A stretch of DNA of 21,161 bases from Planctomycetota bacterium (GTDB lineage Bacteria; Planctomycetota; Phycisphaerae; FEN-1346; JAACEH01), in contig JAFGPY010000098.1 of the NCBI GenBank assembly GCA_016935955.1, forward strand, positions 1 to 21,161. The letters are read 5' to 3'. Positions 9,704 to 17,710 of the stretch are shown piece after piece. Position numbers and translations under genes: made by a program. The stretch's first letter is position 1. The number at the start of each line of letters is the position of its first letter. Under the pieces are notes generated by a model, which was given only the letters and a program-made list of their open reading frames with translations, had not been told where the DNA came from and did not search any database.

Positions 9704-10731
9704 GATCTCACCTCGTCGGTGCCGCCGGCCGAGAGAGCCTGCGACGACAGCGCCAGCAGCAATCGTTCCACGATCAGACGATCCGGGTAGCGACTCGTCT
9801 TGGCCTCCAGGTCGGCCACGAGCAGTCGCCGGTATGCGGCCACGAGCCGGTCGGCCGAAAACCGTTCCACGCGGCGGCGAAGGTCGTCGCGGTCGCGCGG
9901 GTTCCAGGCATGCTTGGCCACGGCGGCCGTCATGCCGTCGCGGTCGGCCGCCAGGCGCGTGTCGAGCAGGCGGCGGAACGTGCTCCGCAACGCCCCGACG
10001 AGCACCGGCGGCGGCAGGCCCTCGGCCATCAGCGCCTCGACCACGCCCAGGGCCGCGGCCCGGTTGCCGTCGGCCAGTGTGTCGCACAGGTCGAACGGCC
10101 GGTAGGCGCTGTAGCCCATGCCCACGGCCGAGACGTCCGCCTCCGTGACGGCCTCGGCCGTGCCGACGTAGAGTTCCAGCTTGGCCAGCTCGGCGGCAAT
10201 GCCCGACAGGTCGCCCTGGCAGAGGTCGGCCAGCAACTGGGCGGCCGCGGCGTCCATCTGTTTGCTGTGGACGGCCCGCGCCCGGCGCTGGACCCAGGCA
10301 ATCAGGTCCTGGCTTCCGCGCGGCGTCCAGCAGGCGACATCGCCGCCGAGTTGCTCGATCCGCTGCGAGAGCTTCGTCTTGCGGTTCCACTTCTCGACGG
10401 TCATGACCAGCACGGACGACTCGCACGGGCGTTCGAGATAGTTCTCCAGGGCCTTGCGATGACGATTGAGGAAGTCGCCGGCGTTCTGCAGGACGACCAT
10501 GCGGCTGCTGACGAACATCGGCACCGACAGCAGGGCGTCCATGACGTCGGCCAGGTCGCGCTGTTCCTTGGTGAATTCGACCACGGCCAGGGCGGGATCG
10601 TCGTCGCGGGCCGCGCGGGCCTTCAGGACGGCGACCGTCTCCTGAATCTCGAAGGTGTTGTTGCCGTAGGCCACGTAGACCGGGCCCAGAGGGCTCTTGG
10701 CCAGGTGGCGCTGGAGGTCCGAGAAGTACAT
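9700..10731 (-). CDS. holA: DNA polymerase III delta subunit
   Basis: The delta subunit opens the beta sliding clamp as part of the clamp loader. At 343 residues it has normal length for HolA. Recognisable segments are the N-terminal YVAYGNNTFEIQETVAVLKA, where delta has a degenerate nucleotide-binding fold, VVLQNAGDFLNRHRKALENY, the middle AWVQRRARAVHSKQMDAAAA followed by LADLCQGDLSGIAAELAKL, and the C-terminal collar domain with RPFDLCDTLADGNRAAAL. There is no Walker A lysine motif, as expected for delta. It starts at ATG 10731 with only a weak ribosome site. It sits between a secreted Ig/TPR protein gene (73 bp upstream) and a lipoprotein gene that overlaps it by four bases. Confidence 0.92.
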   Translation of the reverse strand: MYFSDLQRHLAKSPLGPVYVAYGNNTFEIQETVAVLKARAARDDDPALAVVEFTKEQRDLADVMDALLSVPMFVSSRMVVLQNAGDFLNRHRKALENYLERPCESSVLVMTVEKWNRKTKLSQRIEQLGGDVACWTPRGSQDLIAWVQRRARAVHSKQMDAAAAQLLADLCQGDLSGIAAELAKLELYVGTAEAVTEADVSAVGMGYSAYRPFDLCDTLADGNRAAALGVVEALMAEGLPPPVLVGALRSTFRRLLDTRLAADRDGMTAAVAKHAWNPRDRDDLRRRVERFSADRLVAAYRRLLVADLEAKTSRYPDRLIVERLLLALSSQALSAGGTDEVRS

Positions 10732-10804
10732 GACTGTGGGTCGTCCGTTGGCTTGTTCGTTACACGCCTGCGCTGCTGTCGTCGGGCATCGTACTCGACG
10801 CGCG

Positions 10805-13060
10805 CTACGGCTTCAACTGCAATCGTTTCTGAATCGCCGCCAGTCGTCCCTGGTGACCGCCGCCGGAGTCCAGGGCTTTCAACCATGCCTGGCGGGCCAT
10901 GTCGTTCTTGCCCGATTTCCAGAGCAGGTCGCCGTAGAGCACCAGGGCGTCGCCGTCCGTGGGCGACAATCTCAGGAGCGTCTCGACCGTCTGCGTGGCG
11001 CCGGCCACGTCGCCCCGCGCCGCCAGCGAGCGCGCCAGGCCCAGCAGGGCGTTCGTGTTCTGCGGCTGCAGAGAGGTTGCCTTGCGATAGGCGTCCACGG
11101 CCGGATCCCAGCGCTTGTTGCTGGCATAGATGCCGCCCAGGTCGACCCAGGCGCGGGTGTGGTCCGGGTTCAGCGTCGTGGCCCGCTTCAACTGGTACTC
11201 GGCGTCCGTCCAGTTCTCCTGCAGACGGGCCAGGGTGGCCATGGCGTAGGCCCGTTGCGACTGCGACAGCGAATCTTCGGTGGCCTGTTCCGTCGCCGAA
11301 GCGGAGGTCTGCGGTTCGGCGGCCGCGGGCTGCGCGGGGACAATCTCCAGCGGCAACTCGGCCGAGGCCAGGTGGCCCGCACGGTCGAGCACCGTTACCT
11401 GCACCTCCACCTGTCCGTGCAGCGACTCGGGGGCGGTCCACTCATACGACCCGCTGTTGGCGATCTCGGCGGCAATCGGTTGCCAGAGTGTCTTGCCGAA
11501 CGGCCGGTAGTCGAGACGAACAGGCTTCTCGCCCAGATTCGCATCATTGGCCAGCCACGCCAGGACCATCGTGCGGCCGACCTTCGCGGGCGCGCGGCCC
11601 GGCCCGTCGGCTGTCTCGGCGCCCAGCGGGCTGGTCCATTCGACGTGCGGCGGTTCGGTGTCGACGATGATCTCGACCTGCGGCGCCTCGCCGCCGAGCG
11701 GCACGCCCCAGGTGCTCTCGCCGATCTCGCGGTGCGTCTGGAACCCGTAGACGCCGTCGGCCGGGGCCTGGAAGACGAAGGTCCCCGTCAGGCGGCGGGC
11801 CACGTGGTCCAATTGCCACGTGCGACCGCCGTCGGTCGTCACCCACAGGCCGACGCGGCTGGGCGGACTCTCCTTGTCCCACGTGTAGCCGATGCTCAGC
11901 AGGCGACTCTGGAGGACCGGCGTCTCCCGGTTGGCCCGAACCTCGCCGCCCGGCTCGACCCACTGGTCGCCCTTGACCTGCGCCGACTCGTCGGTCGTCA
12001 GGCCGGAAGGCGTCGGCGACTGCTGCGCCGCCGGTTGCACGTCAACGACGTCCGCCGGCGCCGCGGCCGGTTCCGTCGGCTGCGCGTCAGAGGTCTGCGG
12101 CTGCGGGGCAGGGGGCTGCGGCTCGGGTTCGGATGGCGCGGCGGCAGGCATCGGCGCCGCGGGTTCGCTCGTCGGACCGGCGTCGGGTGCCGGTGCGACG
12201 GTTTCGCTTTCCGTTGCCGCGGGCGTCTGCGCCGGCGTGGGCGTCTGCACCGTCTCGGCTGCAACTTCCGCTGCGGGCACGGCGGCAACCGTCGTGCGGC
12301 AGCAGGCCGTCGTCATGTTGCCGGCCATGTCGCGGAAGGTGACCGTGAAGTCCCACGTTCCGGCGCTGAGCGGTCCGACCAGGGCGCTGCCTTCGAGGCT
12401 CGGGGCGACGTCCTGCGGATCGATCGTCTCCTTGCTCTCGCCTTGAGCGGCGGCAATCTTCACGCCGCCAAGCGGCCCGCGGTCGGCTACCTGCCACGTC
12501 ACGCGCACGGGCTCGTTCTCGCGGGCCGGCGAGGCGACGAGGCTCTTGATTTCCGGCGACATGGTATCGACCGTGATCACGAGGTCTGGCTGCGCTCCGG
12601 GCAGGGGAGCCGGGCCGCGCGACGCCACCGGTTCGCCTTTGAAGACCGCCCAGTACTGGCCGTCGTTGACGGCGCGAAACTCCAGCCCGCTGGACGGCAG
12701 GGTGCGTTTCTGCGTGCGGACCCAGGTGCGTCCTCGGTTGCCGCTGATGTAGAGCACGACGGCCTGGTCGCGCCCCGCCCGCACGCCCTCGCATGCGGCT
12801 ACGTCCAGCGGCGCCTTGACCTCGCGGGCGTTGCTGTAGACGTGCGGCACGGACCGTTCGCCCGTCGTGTCGGCCACCGGGGCGGCAAGGGCCTCGCGGC
12901 CGATCGTACCGCCGGCGCCGGCATGCTCAATCGCCGGCATGACCCGCATGATGGGCATCAGTTGCTGCGAGGCGTCGTCGTCGGCTGCTCTGGCAGGACA
13001 GGGCAGCGCGATGCAGACAGCCAGGACGGTCCATGGAAGAACGGATCGGACGTGTCTCAT
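10805..13060 (-). CDS. Secreted protein with duplicated GRTW/Ig-like modules and C-terminal TPRs
   Basis: A 751-residue exported protein of unknown role. The signal peptide covers residues 1-25 (hydrophobic core, cleavage likely after PARA). Module 1 is a beta unit with YISGNRGRTW (about 98-150) followed by an Ig-like unit (about 160-260). A Pro/Ala/Glu/Gln linker covers about 261-365. Module 2 repeats the plan: WVTTDGGRTWQ, an Asp-box-like motif (about 400-455), then an Ig-like unit (460-575). Residues 600-735 are tetratricopeptide repeats (NPDHTRAWVDLGGIYASNKR, then two or three more). It starts at ATG 13060, five bases after GGAGGG. A longer frame would run back through the repeat at 13154-13230 and is rejected. 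It is the first gene of the operon with holA and the lipoprotein. TPRs suggest protein binding in the periplasm. Confidence 0.85.
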   Translation of the reverse strand: MRHVRSVLPWTVLAVCIALPCPARAADDDASQQLMPIMRVMPAIEHAGAGGTIGREALAAPVADTTGERSVPHVYSNAREVKAPLDVAACEGVRAGRDQAVVLYISGNRGRTWVRTQKRTLPSSGLEFRAVNDGQYWAVFKGEPVASRGPAPLPGAQPDLVITVDTMSPEIKSLVASPARENEPVRVTWQVADRGPLGGVKIAAAQGESKETIDPQDVAPSLEGSALVGPLSAGTWDFTVTFRDMAGNMTTACCRTTVAAVPAAEVAAETVQTPTPAQTPAATESETVAPAPDAGPTSEPAAPMPAAAPSEPEPQPPAPQPQTSDAQPTEPAAAPADVVDVQPAAQQSPTPSGLTTDESAQVKGDQWVEPGGEVRANRETPVLQSRLLSIGYTWDKESPPSRVGLWVTTDGGRTWQLDHVARRLTGTFVFQAPADGVYGFQTHREIGESTWGVPLGGEAPQVEIIVDTEPPHVEWTSPLGAETADGPGRAPAKVGRTMVLAWLANDANLGEKPVRLDYRPFGKTLWQPIAAEIANSGSYEWTAPESLHGQVEVQVTVLDRAGHLASAELPLEIVPAQPAAAEPQTSASATEQATEDSLSQSQRAYAMATLARLQENWTDAEYQLKRATTLNPDHTRAWVDLGGIYASNKRWDPAVDAYRKATSLQPQNTNALLGLARSLAARGDVAGATQTVETLLRLSPTDGDALVLYGDLLWKSGKNDMARQAWLKALDSGGGHQGRLAAIQKRLQLKP

Positions 13061-13153
13061 CTTGCCCTCCGGGCAATACGCCATGCCTTTGCTCCGCAAC
13101 AGGTTGCGTCGACGCAGCGAGGGGTTGCGCCATTCTCTCCCGCAGTCCATGGC

Positions 13154-13230
13154 GGGCGCCATGCCTGCTCCTGCAGGCATGCCGCACGCCACTTGCCGCA
13201 CGCATGGCTGCTCCGGCAGCCATGGCACCC
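13154..13230. repeat. Family B palindromic repeat, 77 bp, copy 1
   Basis: A 77-bp element with inverted ends GGGCGCCATG...CATGGCACCC and two internal hairpins (CATGCCTGC/GCAGGCATG and CATGGCTGC/GCAGCCATG). Copy 2 at 15979-16055 has exactly the same length; the outer parts are nearly identical, the central 16 or so bases differ. It lies directly upstream of the start of the Ig/TPR gene. Confidence 0.85.
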
Positions 13231-13364
13231 AACGACGAGAAATTCAGGCCATTCCGCCAGGGGCGCACGGTCCCTGTGCCGACCCAGTTGCTGTTATCGA
13301 CCGCCAAGGTCCTATAACTTTAGCCCGCGGCGTGAAGCCCCCGGCGATGCGTGCGACTGCTGTT
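13231..13364. other. Intergenic stretch, nothing firm
   Basis: Between repeat families B and A. It is AT-richer around 13295-13320 and may hold the promoter of the minus-strand operon, but I could not find a convincing -35/-10 pair. Confidence 0.4.
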
Positions 13365-13477
13365 CCGTGGCATGGGCATCTTGCCCATGCGTCCCACGGG
13401 CGTCTCGCCCGTGGCGTAGCGGTATGGGCAGGGCCAAGATGGCCCTGCCACGCACGGGCAGGATGCCCGTGCCACGG
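13365..13477. repeat. Family A palindromic array, four hairpins
   Basis: Four consecutive perfect hairpins with three-base loops: CATGGGCA-TCT (13371-13389), CCACGGGCG-TCT (13394-13414), GGCAGGGCCA-AGA (13427-13449) and CACGGGCA-GGA (13453-13471). The whole is bounded by CCGTGGCA and TGCCACGG, so the outer 25 bases form an imperfect inverted repeat (about 22 of 25 matching). Loops TCT and AGA are complementary, so the array is two hairpins followed by two in inverted orientation. It ends 14 bp from the isomerase stop codon. Confidence 0.85.
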
Positions 13478-13491
13478 CACGACGGCCGGCG

Positions 13492-14328
13492 CTACTCGGC
13501 CAGCCATTGCCGCAACTTGGCCGCCGCCTGGACCATGCCCACCTCGCACGGCGGCATGTAGCTGTGGTAGACGCCTTCCCATTCCACGTTCAGGTAGCCC
13601 GACCAACCGCACTTCTTCAGCAGGGCGACCGTCTCGCGGATGGGCGTGGTCCCGGCACCGATGAAGCACTGGTACTCGCCTTTCTCGCCGGGCATGACGA
13701 AGGCGTCCTTGATGTGCAGGTAGGCGATCCGCTCGGGCCGCAGACGCGGCACGGTCACCTCGGGCGGCTCGCCCGCGTGCTTCGGACCGGCCACGTCGAG
13801 CAGGGCCTTGACGTTCGCCGTGTCGGCCTCGTCGAGCACGCGGCCCACCAGCTCGCCGGAGTTCCACACATCGTGGGCTTCCAGGGCGATGTTGACCTTC
13901 GGATTGACCTTGGCCCCGGCCTGCATGATCCGCACCACTCGCGGCAGGGCGTCGTCGTGCGTCTCGCCGGGCGTCAATCCGCCGCCGAAGACCCGCACGT
14001 TCTGGGCCCCGAGGTCCGAGGCCAGGTCGACGAATCGCTTCAACTCCTCGATGTTGCCGGCCTCGTCGCGGTGGTCGGGCTTGTCGGGGCCGCCCGCGTC
14101 GCGGTTGGCCATGAAGATGTACGACGAGACGCTGACGGCCGCCAGCCCCGCGTCGGCCAGCATCGTGCGGACCTCCTTGCGGCGGGCGGGCGAATCCTGC
14201 CAGTGCACGTGGGCGCCCGGACGGCCGCGCAGCTCCACGCCCTCGTAACCGGCGGCGATCAGTTGGGCAACGAACTCTTCCAGCGGCTTCTTTGGATCGC
14301 CGAGTGTGGCAAACGACAGCTTCATCAT
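13492..14328 (-). CDS. Sugar phosphate isomerase/epimerase-like TIM barrel
   Basis: A 278-residue member of the AP-endonuclease-2-like xylose isomerase superfamily, which contains sugar isomerases, epimerases and inosose dehydratases. The metal-site pattern is present: Glu150 (ALEAHD), Asp178 (ALLDVAGPKH), His205 (AYLHIKD) and Glu249 or Glu251 (NVEWEG). These bind a divalent metal in relatives. The N-terminus MKLSFATLG and GYEGVELRG are typical of the first strands of the barrel. No signal peptide, so cytoplasmic. The start is ATG 14328 or the next codon (14325); GGGAG lies upstream. It stands alone between repeat clusters, so its substrate cannot be inferred from neighbours. It is one of the commonest enzyme families in planctomycetes. 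Confidence 0.9.
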   Translation of the reverse strand: MMKLSFATLGDPKKPLEEFVAQLIAAGYEGVELRGRPGAHVHWQDSPARRKEVRTMLADAGLAAVSVSSYIFMANRDAGGPDKPDHRDEAGNIEELKRFVDLASDLGAQNVRVFGGGLTPGETHDDALPRVVRIMQAGAKVNPKVNIALEAHDVWNSGELVGRVLDEADTANVKALLDVAGPKHAGEPPEVTVPRLRPERIAYLHIKDAFVMPGEKGEYQCFIGAGTTPIRETVALLKKCGWSGYLNVEWEGVYHSYMPPCEVGMVQAAAKLRQWLAE

Positions 14329-14388
14329 GACCGAACTCCCAATAGGCGAAACGTAACAGGACTGCCGAGCAGCCCGTGAAACAAAATC

Positions 14389-14527
14389 CGTGTCTATGTG
14401 GCGCGCCCGCCCCCGGGCGCGACGCCAAGCGACAAATGATCGTTTGTGTCTCCGTCTTCCCGGCCGAGGGCGGCCGGGCTACATTTCGTGTCCGTGTCTC
14501 CCCGGCCGAGGGCGGCCGGGCTACATT
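14389..14527. repeat. Family C GC-rich repeats, one inverted and two direct units
   Basis: Two direct copies of CCCGGCCGAGGGCGGCCGGG followed by CTACATT begin at 14459 and 14501 (42-bp period). A related unit in opposite orientation (TATGTGGCGCGCCCGCCC) lies at about 14395, with ACAAA-TGATCG-TTTGT between. The same unit occurs as an inverted pair at 17729-17816. The repeats lie between the UPF0210 gene and the isomerase gene. Confidence 0.75.
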
Positions 14528-14562
14528 CTCTCCATGGGCACCGGCCCGGGCGCGTGCGTCGC

Positions 14563-15927
14563 TCAGTTGCGCATGCTCGTGATCGGCGACGGGATCCGCC
14601 CGCCGCGATTCAGCAGCTTCGCCGCCGAGAGCTGCGAGACCTCCATCACCGGGCAGTCGCCCAGAAGGCCGCCGTAGTCGACGTGGTCGCCGGCCTTGGC
14701 TCCAGGGATCGGAATGACCCGCACGCCCGTGGTCTTGTGGTTGACCATGCCGATGCACAGCTCGTCGGCAATCAGGGCCGAGATGACCTCGGCCGGCGTG
14801 TCGCCCGGCACGGCGAACATGTCGAGGCCGACCGAGCAGACGGCCGTGAAGCTGATGAGCTTGCTCAGATCCACCGCGCCTTCGCGGACGGCGCGGATCA
14901 TGCCCAGGTCTTCCGAGACCGGAATGAACGTGCCGGACAGGCCGCCGACATTGCCCGAGGCCATGGCGCCGCCCTTCTTCACGGCGTCGATCAGCAGGGC
15001 GATGGCCGCCAGAGTGCCGTGGGCCCCGACGCATTGCAGGCCCATGCCCTCGAGAATGCGGGCCACCGAGTCGCCCACGGCCACGGTCGGCGCCAGGCTG
15101 ATGTCCACGACGCCGAACTCGATGCCCAGCTCGCGGGCCAGTTCGCGGCCGATCAGTTCGCCGGCACGCGTGATCTTGAACACCGTCCGCTTGATGACCT
15201 CCGACAGCTCCGTCAGGTCGCAGTCGGGATTCTGCTCGACCGTGCGGCGAACGACGCCGGGACCCGAGATGCCGATGTTGATCGTGTACTCGGCCTCGCC
15301 CACGCCGTGAAACGCCCCGGCCATGAACGGGTTGTCTTCCGGGGCGTTGGCGAAGCAGACCAGCTTGGCGCAGCCGATGCCCTTGTCCGTGGCCTCGGCG
15401 ATCCGCTTGATCGTCTGTCCGGCCATGACCACGGCGTCCATGTTCAGCCCGGCTTGCGTGCTGGCCAGGTTCAGGAACGAGCAGACCCGCTGCGTGGCGG
15501 CCATGCATTCGGGCAGCTTCTCGAACAGTTCGCGGTCGGCCGCCGTCATGCCTTTCTGCACCAGGGCCCCGAAGCCGCCGATGAAGTCGATGCCCACGCC
15601 CTGGGCCGTTTCGTCCAGCGTGCGAGCCATCTCGACGAAGCGGTCGGCGTGCCGCGTCGGTTCCAGCACGTTGGCGATCGGCGTCACCGAGACGCGGCGA
15701 TTGATGATCGGCACCGCGTACTTGGCCTCCAGCTTGTCGGCCTCGCGGACCATGCGCGGGGCCACGGCCAGGATCTTCTCGCGGACCAGCTTGCGAGCCC
15801 GCCGCAGATCGTCCGAGGCGCAGTCCTTCAGGTTCACGCCCAGAGTGACCGTGCGGATGTCGAAGTTCTCCTCCGTGGTCATCCGAACGGTTTCGAGGAT
15901 TTCGTCCAGCGAATAGGAAAAGCTCAT
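14563..15927 (-). CDS. UPF0210 / PFL-family protein of unknown function
   Basis: A 454-residue cytoplasmic protein of the UPF0210 (DUF711, PFL-like) family. Family segments seen are VRMTTEENFDIRTVTLGVNL near the N-terminus, SVTPIANVLEPT, SFLNLASTQAGLNMDAVVMA, CFANAPEDNPFMAGAFHGVG, NIGISGPGVVRR, VDISLAPTVAVGDSVA, GLSGTFIPVSEDLGM and a Gly-rich C-terminus. The biochemical role of the family is not established. It is typically encoded next to a small ACT-domain protein, as here. It starts at ATG 15927 (MSFSYSLDEIL) with AGGA upstream; a longer frame to 15987 would enter the repeat zone. No frameshift or missing segment is seen. Confidence 0.93.
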   Translation of the reverse strand: MSFSYSLDEILETVRMTTEENFDIRTVTLGVNLKDCASDDLRRARKLVREKILAVAPRMVREADKLEAKYAVPIINRRVSVTPIANVLEPTRHADRFVEMARTLDETAQGVGIDFIGGFGALVQKGMTAADRELFEKLPECMAATQRVCSFLNLASTQAGLNMDAVVMAGQTIKRIAEATDKGIGCAKLVCFANAPEDNPFMAGAFHGVGEAEYTINIGISGPGVVRRTVEQNPDCDLTELSEVIKRTVFKITRAGELIGRELARELGIEFGVVDISLAPTVAVGDSVARILEGMGLQCVGAHGTLAAIALLIDAVKKGGAMASGNVGGLSGTFIPVSEDLGMIRAVREGAVDLSKLISFTAVCSVGLDMFAVPGDTPAEVISALIADELCIGMVNHKTTGVRVIPIPGAKAGDHVDYGGLLGDCPVMEVSQLSAAKLLNRGGRIPSPITSMRN

Positions 15928-15978
15928 GATTGGTTCCTGCTGCCGCCGCGGCGGCGTCGGTTTACCCTTGCCCGTGGC

Positions 15979-16055
15979 GGGTGCCATGCCTGCCCCTGCA
16001 GGCGTGCCGAATGGTTCTTATCTCACGCGTGGCTGCTCCGGCAGCCATGGCACCC
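15979..16055. repeat. Family B palindromic repeat, 77 bp, copy 2
   Basis: Inverted ends GGGTGCCATG...CATGGCACCC, with the hairpin around TGGCTGCTCCGGCAGCCA. It is the same 77-bp length as copy 1 and is followed by AACG in both. It is inserted in the 155-bp gap between the ACT-domain gene and the UPF0210 gene, which usually form a tight pair. Confidence 0.85.
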
Positions 16056-16082
16056 AACGCAAGAATACTTGTCTGACGCTGC

Positions 16083-16382
16083 TCAAATGCGGTGCATCGA
16101 GCGGAAGATGCTCTCGTGCTGACAGATGATCTTCAGACCCAGTTCGCGACCCAGATCGTCCATGGTGCGGCTCAGGGTCTCCATGTCGATTTTCGATTGC
16201 GCCACGTCGGCCATCAGCGTCATCACGAAGTAGCCCTGGACGATCTTCTGGTTGACGTCGAGGATATTGATGTCGTTCTCGGCCAGCACCGTGGCCACCC
16301 GGGCGATGATGCCCACGCGGTCCTGCCCGACGACCGTCAACAGGACGTTCTCGCAGGCCAGGGGGTGTGCGGGTTCGTGCAT
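16083..16382 (-). CDS. Small ACT-domain protein (UPF0237 type)
   Basis: A 99-residue protein made up almost entirely of an ACT domain, a ligand-binding fold that usually senses amino acids. Seen: LLTVVGQDRVGIIARVATVLAENDINILDVNQKI followed by GYFVMTLMADV in shorter recognisable pieces, the usual beta-alpha-beta pattern with the Gly of the ligand turn (DRVGII). A C-terminal helix (SRTMDDLGRELGLKI) follows. It starts at ATG 16382 with TAGGAG about eight bases upstream; a start eleven codons earlier would add a hydrophobic stretch unlike the family. Its usual partner, the UPF0210 gene, lies downstream. Regulation of the partner or of an enzyme by an amino acid is plausible but unproven. Confidence 0.93.
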   Translation of the reverse strand: MHEPAHPLACENVLLTVVGQDRVGIIARVATVLAENDINILDVNQKIVQGYFVMTLMADVAQSKIDMETLSRTMDDLGRELGLKIICQHESIFRSMHRI

Positions 16383-16413
16383 CGGCAAGTCTCCTATGAC
16401 AAGCACCAAAACC

Positions 16414-16443
16414 ATATCATGCCACGGCCCACGCGGCAGTCAA
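16414..16443 (-). promoter_or_regulatory. Possible promoter of the ACT/UPF0210 pair
   Basis: Minus strand: TTGACT (16438-16443), an 18-nt spacer, TGATAT (16414-16419). The -35 is good and the -10 mediocre. It diverges from the promoter at 16500. Confidence 0.4.
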
Positions 16444-16499
16444 CCCATTTCCATCGGCCCCGGCGAATCCCGTTGCTGGGCAACCCCGGCCGCTCGTAG

Positions 16500-16505
16500 T
16501 ATACT
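16500..16505 (+). promoter_or_regulatory. Likely -10 box of the first thioredoxin-like gene
   Basis: TATACT, embedded in the 10-bp palindrome TAGTATACTA. No convincing -35 lies 16-18 bases upstream. The leader to the start at 16555 would be about 43 nt. Confidence 0.5.
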
Positions 16506-16554
16506 ACCCTGCGGCAGGGAATGCCGTCGCCCGAGGACCAGCGGAGGACAGAAG

Positions 16555-17601
16555 ATGACGTGTCGTACGCGCATGTCGGTTGCAGTGGTTGTCCTGGGGG
16601 CCCTGACGGTCGGCACCGCCTCGGCGGCCGGTCCGAAGACGTGGAACGATGCCGCCCGCGACGCCGCGCGGCAGAGGAAACTTGTGCTGGCCGTCTATAG
16701 CGAGAGCAAGCCAGGCCAGAGCGCCGACGAAGTAGTCGCCTCGCCGATGGCTACGACGTTGTCGCACATGGACGTGCGGCCGCTGGTCAAGCGGTACTGT
16801 GTCCTGGCCAATCTCAGAACCGGCGACGACGACAGCGGCTGGAAGACGTTCCAGAGCCAAAAGAATCCCGTCGTCTTCGCCATGCCCGACGGCACATTCC
16901 TGCAAGGTCTGGCGACCAACGCCACGCCGGAGCAATTCATCGACGCCCTGAAACTGGCCCTGAAACAGGCACGCGAGATCGGCAAGGGCGGCGATGACAA
17001 GGCCGAGGATGGTGCGGCAGGTCAGGCAGGTCAACCGGCCGCGGCCGGCAAGGCCGATTCGTCGGCGGACGCCGTGGCCGTGCTCAAGGAAGCCGAGGCC
17101 CTGGCCGCCAAGGGCGATTACCCGGAAGCCGTCGAGCGGGTCAAGGCCGTACTCGATGCGGCCGAGGCCGACAGCCCCGATGCCAGGAGAGCCGAGCGGG
17201 TCGCCAAGTCGCTGACCCAGGAGGCCGAGAAGATAGTCAAGCAGGCCGAGTCGCTCCTGGCCGCCAAGAAGCCCATCGCGGCGTTCCGCCAGTTTGACGA
17301 AGTGGCTCACCTGTTCGCGGGACTGCCCGTGGCGGACGAGGCCGCGAAGCGGCTCGACGAGGTGCTCGGCCAGCCGATCATGGAAGACTATGCCGCCGAG
17401 TATCGTGAGGAGCGGGTTGTCTACGACCTGTTCGAGAGGGCCATGGGCCTGTTCGACAACGAATTCTGGAAGGACGCCGCGGAGAAGTTCCAGGAGATCG
17501 CCGACAAGTATCCGCGAAGTCCGGTTGCGGTCCGGGCCGCGCAGCGCGCCGACTATTGCCGCAAGCAGAACGTCGCTCCCCCTCAACCCGTTGCCGAGTA
17601 G
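16555..17601 (+). CDS. Secreted thioredoxin-like/TPR-like protein, paralogue 1
   Basis: A 348-residue exported protein. The signal peptide is residues 1-25 (MSVAVVVLGALTVGTASA, cleavage after SAA or SASA). Residues about 27-140 resemble a thioredoxin-like fold (WNDAARDAARQRKLVLAVYS, then a late strand VVFAMPDGTFLQG followed by a helix), but no CxxC is present, so no disulphide chemistry is expected. A Gly/Ala linker (about 143-170) precedes a helical TPR-like C-terminus (AVAVLKEAEALAAKGDYPEA; ESLLAAKKPIAAFRQFDEVA; FWKDAAEKFQEIADKYPRSP). It starts at ATG 16555 behind GGAGG. It is paralogous to 18054-19076, sharing DEVAHLF, DYAAEY/DAAEY, VYDL and the QEI.D.Y..SPV block. The function is unknown; a periplasmic scaffold is the inference. 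Confidence 0.82.
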   Translation: MTCRTRMSVAVVVLGALTVGTASAAGPKTWNDAARDAARQRKLVLAVYSESKPGQSADEVVASPMATTLSHMDVRPLVKRYCVLANLRTGDDDSGWKTFQSQKNPVVFAMPDGTFLQGLATNATPEQFIDALKLALKQAREIGKGGDDKAEDGAAGQAGQPAAAGKADSSADAVAVLKEAEALAAKGDYPEAVERVKAVLDAAEADSPDARRAERVAKSLTQEAEKIVKQAESLLAAKKPIAAFRQFDEVAHLFAGLPVADEAAKRLDEVLGQPIMEDYAAEYREERVVYDLFERAMGLFDNEFWKDAAEKFQEIADKYPRSPVAVRAAQRADYCRKQNVAPPQPVAE

Positions 17602-17710
17602 CCGCCCTTCGCAGGGTATCTCATCGAAACCGACCGCCTCCCCGGAGCCGAGCGAGCCGCCCTGGCGCCGCCACACCACCTCGGCCGCAGCCGGCCGACG
17701 GCCGCTGACC

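Noticed and set aside
13060..13228. A 56-residue N-terminal extension of the Ig/TPR protein.
   Set aside because: The extension translates the family B repeat and precedes a clear ribosome site and signal peptide.
10697..13561. A plus-strand open frame of 954 codons opposite the Ig/TPR gene.
   Set aside because: Shadow frame: low-complexity Arg/Gly/Ala product, and the minus-strand gene has a signal peptide, domains and a good ribosome site. The same applies to 9910-11670 and 13244-15508.
14389..14527. Direct repeats as a CRISPR array.
   Set aside because: Only two regular units, 42 bp apart, that are palindromic; no cas genes.
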